A stretch of DNA of 8,477 bases, taken from assembly GCA_024639745.1 (NCBI GenBank), contig JAHEHW010000050.1, positions 1 to 8,477 of the forward strand, read 5' to 3'. Positions 6,211 to 8,477 of this stretch are shown one piece after another (position 1 is the first letter of the stretch; every line of letters begins with the position of its first letter). The position numbers and the translations under genes were made by a program. The stretch is from Salaquimonas sp. (lineage in GTDB: Bacteria > Pseudomonadota > Alphaproteobacteria > Rhizobiales > Rhizobiaceae). Under the pieces are notes generated by a model, which saw only the letters and a list, made by a program, of their open reading frames with translations, was not told where the DNA came from and ran no database searches.

Positions 6211-7005
6211 CTAATGAAGAAAGCCGCCGGCTTTCGCAAGGCTTATCAAGCGCGAATGCGCCGCTTCACCAGTCGCAAGCAATGGCCCGGACAGGGTCCT
6301 CTGCTGATTATAGAGGCGCGGCTCGCCTTCAAGATCGGTCAGGCATCCGCCGGCTTCACGCAGAATTATCTCGGCTGCCGCGAGGTCCCAGTCATGCGCG
6401 CCCGCCCTCGCGAAGGCAGCGTCGACCTGGCCGGAAGCAACCATCGCTATCCGGTAGGCAAGGGAAGGAATAAACGGGATGACGGTTAGACTGCCCGCAT
6501 ATTGCGTCTCGATCAGTCGATTTAGTCTCTTCGAAGCGGTCACACTTTCGAGACGGCCTCGTGTCAGGCGCTGCACCGGATTGCCGTTCCGCGTGCTGCC
6601 AAGCGATTGCGCAGCCGTGTAGCGGGTTGCCAGAGCCGGGCATTCGAGGACGCCTGCTATCGGCCTGTTCTTCTCCACGATCCCGATCGAAATGCACCAT
6701 TCCGTGCGGCCTTCGAGAAAGCCGCGCGTGCCGTCAATTGGGTCGACTACGAACACCTTATCGCGTTCCAGCCGCTCCGGGCTGTCCTCGGTTTCTTCTG
6801 AAAGCCAGCCATAGTCCGGCCGGGCTGCCGACAGTTTTTGCTTCAAAAAGGCATCAACGGCAAAATCGGCCTCTGAAACAGGGGAATGTCCGGATTTTTG
6901 CCAGACCTTGTTATCGGATTGGTAATATCGAAGCGCGATCTCTCCCGCCGCAACTGCAGCTTCCTCAATAAGCTGGAGATCCTGTTCGAGAGCCGACACG
7001 ATCAA
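6211..7005 (-). CDS. cysQ: CysQ-like 3'(2'),5'-bisphosphate nucleotidase / inositol monophosphatase family
   Basis: A 264-residue Mg2+-dependent phosphatase of the inositol monophosphatase superfamily. The metal and substrate motifs are complete: SEADFAVD (44-51), LSEETE with E70/E71, VVDPIDGTRGF (D88, D91, G92, T93) and AHDWDLAAAEIILREAGG (D205-W206-D207). The best guess is CysQ, which removes the 3' phosphate of 3'-phosphoadenosine 5'-phosphate, recycling the by-product of sulfate assimilation and sulfotransfer. An inositol- or other sugar-phosphate phosphatase cannot be excluded by motifs. The TTG at 7005 overlaps the TGA of pmbA as TTGA, a classical coupling arrangement. An alternative GTG at 6999 has better spacing (9 bases) to the AGGCGG upstream and would shorten the protein by two residues. 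No ATG is near. Confidence 0.88.
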   Translation of the reverse strand: MIVSALEQDLQLIEEAAVAAGEIALRYYQSDNKVWQKSGHSPVSEADFAVDAFLKQKLSAARPDYGWLSEETEDSPERLERDKVFVVDPIDGTRGFLEGRTEWCISIGIVEKNRPIAGVLECPALATRYTAAQSLGSTRNGNPVQRLTRGRLESVTASKRLNRLIETQYAGSLTVIPFIPSLAYRIAMVASGQVDAAFARAGAHDWDLAAAEIILREAGGCLTDLEGEPRLYNQQRTLSGPLLATGEAAHSRLISLAKAGGFLH

Positions 7006-8336
7006 TTGCCGCCTATGGTCATTCCGTCGATCAAGAGACTTGGCGAATTGACCGATCCCCGAGATTCGAGATCGCGCAGGGGATGCATCGCCTTAAACAT
7101 CTCGATCAGGTTGCCGGCGATCGTGATTTCGGACACCGGATATGTAATCTCCCCTCCCTCGATCCAGAAACCGCTTGCGCCTTTCGAATAATCGCCTGTC
7201 ACCATGTTCACGCCGTGACCAATGGTTTCGGTTATATAAAGACCGGTTCCAATTTCCCGGGCCATCTCTTCAATCGAGCGCTCGCCGGGATCGAGCCAGG
7301 CATTGGTCGAGGATGGAGATGTGCCAGCGCCACTCCGCGCCGCGCGTGCATTTGTTTCAAGCGAAAGCTCGCGCGCCGTGGCCGAATCGAGAAGCCAGGT
7401 CTTGAGAGCTCCCTCTTCGATTATGACGAGCGGCGCTACGCCAAGTCCCTCGCCGTCAAAAGGTCGCGAACCGAGCCCGCGATCAAGCAGCGGATTGTCG
7501 TGTACCGTGATCGATTTCGCGGCCACCTGATCGCCCAGCTTTTCGCGCCAAAAACTCGTCTTGCGCGCAACGGCCGCTGCGTTGGCGGCCCCCAGCATGG
7601 TGCCAAGCATGCCGCCTGCGACGCGTCGGTCGATAATAACCGGGTATTTTCCGGTCTTCACCTTTTTTGGATTGGAGCGGCGTACCGCACGCTGACCGGC
7701 TTCCTTGCCGATTACATCCGCAGGCCGCAAATCCTCGAAATAGACAGCACTCGTAAAATCGTAATCGCGCTCCATGCTTTCGCCCTCACCCGAAAGCATG
7801 CTAGCCGAGATCATGAACCGTGAACGTGCGAAATTGCCCGAGAAACCATCGGAGGTCGCCAGCACGAAACCACTCTTCCCGAAAGCCGCGGAAGCCCCCA
7901 TGGACTTGGCGACGCCGGGCACGGCAGTCCCGGCATTTTCGGCCTCGAGCGCCTTCGCTTGAAGGATTTCGGTTTCAGGGACCGTCTCATCCAGCGTTTC
8001 GATACCCGGAATATCGGAGGCCAGACGATCCGGGTCCGGAAGCCCTGCCCACGGATCTTCCGGCGAGACCTTTGCCATTGAGACCGCCCGTTCGGCCAGA
8101 ACCTCGAAATCCGAAGGCTGATTGGCCGAAACCGAAGCAACGCGTTTGCCAATGAAGACGCGCAAAGAAAAATCGTCGCTTTCCGAGCGGCCGGTGTTTT
8201 CGACCTTGCCTTCGCGCACCGAAACCGATTGTGAGTCGCTTGTGGCAACCGTCACATCGCATTGGTCGGCACCCGCTTTTTTCGCGGCGGCCACGAGTTT
8301 ACGCGCGTTTTCTTCCAATCTTTCGAGATCGATCAT
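7002..8336 (-). CDS. pmbA: TldD/PmbA family metalloprotease subunit (TldE/PmbA type)
   Basis: TldE (PmbA) is one half of the TldD-TldE heterodimeric metalloprotease, which trims unfolded peptides. In E. coli it is needed to mature microcin B17 and to degrade the antitoxin CcdA. This 444-residue protein has the N-terminal domain (ADQCDVTVATSDSQSVSVRE, GKRVASVSANQPSD) and the C-terminal signature GHGVNMVTGDYSKGASGFWI beginning near residue 373, followed by EGGEITYPVSEITIAGNL. It lacks the HExxxH zinc motif that marks the TldD subunit, so it should be the non-catalytic-motif partner. No tldD lies in the window. The ATG at 8336 has only a weak purine-rich GAAGA upstream. It is the first gene of the block and overlaps the cysQ-like start by 3-4 bases. 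Relationship to the lipid genes downstream is unclear; the family is widely conserved. Confidence 0.93.
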   Translation of the reverse strand: MIDLERLEENARKLVAAAKKAGADQCDVTVATSDSQSVSVREGKVENTGRSESDDFSLRVFIGKRVASVSANQPSDFEVLAERAVSMAKVSPEDPWAGLPDPDRLASDIPGIETLDETVPETEILQAKALEAENAGTAVPGVAKSMGASAAFGKSGFVLATSDGFSGNFARSRFMISASMLSGEGESMERDYDFTSAVYFEDLRPADVIGKEAGQRAVRRSNPKKVKTGKYPVIIDRRVAGGMLGTMLGAANAAAVARKTSFWREKLGDQVAAKSITVHDNPLLDRGLGSRPFDGEGLGVAPLVIIEEGALKTWLLDSATARELSLETNARAARSGAGTSPSSTNAWLDPGERSIEEMAREIGTGLYITETIGHGVNMVTGDYSKGASGFWIEGGEITYPVSEITIAGNLIEMFKAMHPLRDLESRGSVNSPSLLIDGMTIGGN

Positions 8337-8422
8337 GGTCTGATGTCTTCTTGTGCTGGCTGGTCAGGGCTTGTCGGTAACATCGGTTCAGGGTTTAGGA
8401 AAGCATGACGGCGATGTCACCA

Positions 8423-8453
8423 ATTATATGGGCTTGGCGGTCATTGATTCCAA
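8423..8453 (-). promoter_or_regulatory. Possible sigma-70-type promoter for the pmbA-lpxK block
   Basis: Read on the minus strand, TTGGAA (complement of 8448-8453) is followed after 19 bases by a perfect TATAAT (complement of 8423-8428), about 87 bp upstream of the pmbA start at 8336. The -10 box is excellent. The -35 match is partial and the 19-base spacer is longer than the usual 17. If used, it would give a leader of about 75-80 nt. No operator-like repeat or riboswitch-like structure was recognised in 8337-8477. Confidence 0.35.
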
Positions 8454-8477
8454 CCGTGCAAACATATTCGCGTTAAG

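Noticed and set aside
7083..7823. Plus-strand 246-codon open frame
   Set aside because: It is opposite the conserved half of pmbA and has no family resemblance.
8405..8476. 23-codon plus-strand mini-ORF with AGGA four bases upstream
   Set aside because: It overlaps the likely promoter of the minus-strand block, is very short, and its Trp/Ser-rich translation resembles nothing known. Possible but unsupported.
1..8477. CRISPR arrays, tRNA/rRNA genes, insertion sequences, attachment sites
   Set aside because: I saw no regularly spaced repeats, no tRNA cloverleaf, no transposase or integrase, and no paired terminal or direct repeats.

Overview
The window reads as a chromosomal segment of an alphaproteobacterium, most likely of the order Hyphomicrobiales (Rhizobiales). 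The basis is the gene order pmbA/tldE - cysQ-like - DUF4170 - DUF374 acyltransferase - waaA - lpxK facing a convergent DUF2093 gene, which from memory is a familiar rhizobial arrangement, together with a BacA-type SbmA protein. I cannot name genus or species from the sequence alone.

Layout. Positions 1-288 hold no convincing gene. Bases 61-180 are about 35% G+C, far below the genes to the right. Positions 289-608 carry the C-terminal remnant of an acyltransferase-3 membrane protein, truncated at its 5' end and broken by a -1 frameshift near 499. A small acidic orphan protein is encoded on the minus strand (669-917). A gap of about 200 bp follows, with a terminator-like hairpin pointing right (1018-1052). 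Next comes a plus-strand pair, sbmA/bacA (1127-2443) and a DUF2093 gene (2467-2679). From 2676 to 8336 everything lies on the minus strand in one tightly packed, probably co-transcribed block: pmbA/tldE, a CysQ/inositol-monophosphatase-family phosphatase, DUF4170, a DUF374 lysophospholipid acyltransferase, waaA (Kdo transferase) and lpxK (lipid A 4'-kinase). The last 140 bp hold its upstream region with a possible promoter.

Function. LpxK and WaaA perform consecutive late steps of Kdo2-lipid A assembly at the inner membrane. The DUF374 acyltransferase is a plausible additional lipid-modifying enzyme. SbmA/BacA is a proton-driven peptide importer whose loss in rhizobia and Brucella is known to alter very-long-chain acylation of lipid A, so its position facing this operon is suggestive. 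SbmA and TldE are also, respectively, the importer and one maturation-protease subunit known from microcin B17 biology. I judge the window to be mostly ordinary housekeeping DNA. The items most worth a second look are the DUF4170/DUF374 pair, the sbmA neighbourhood and the orphan terminator.
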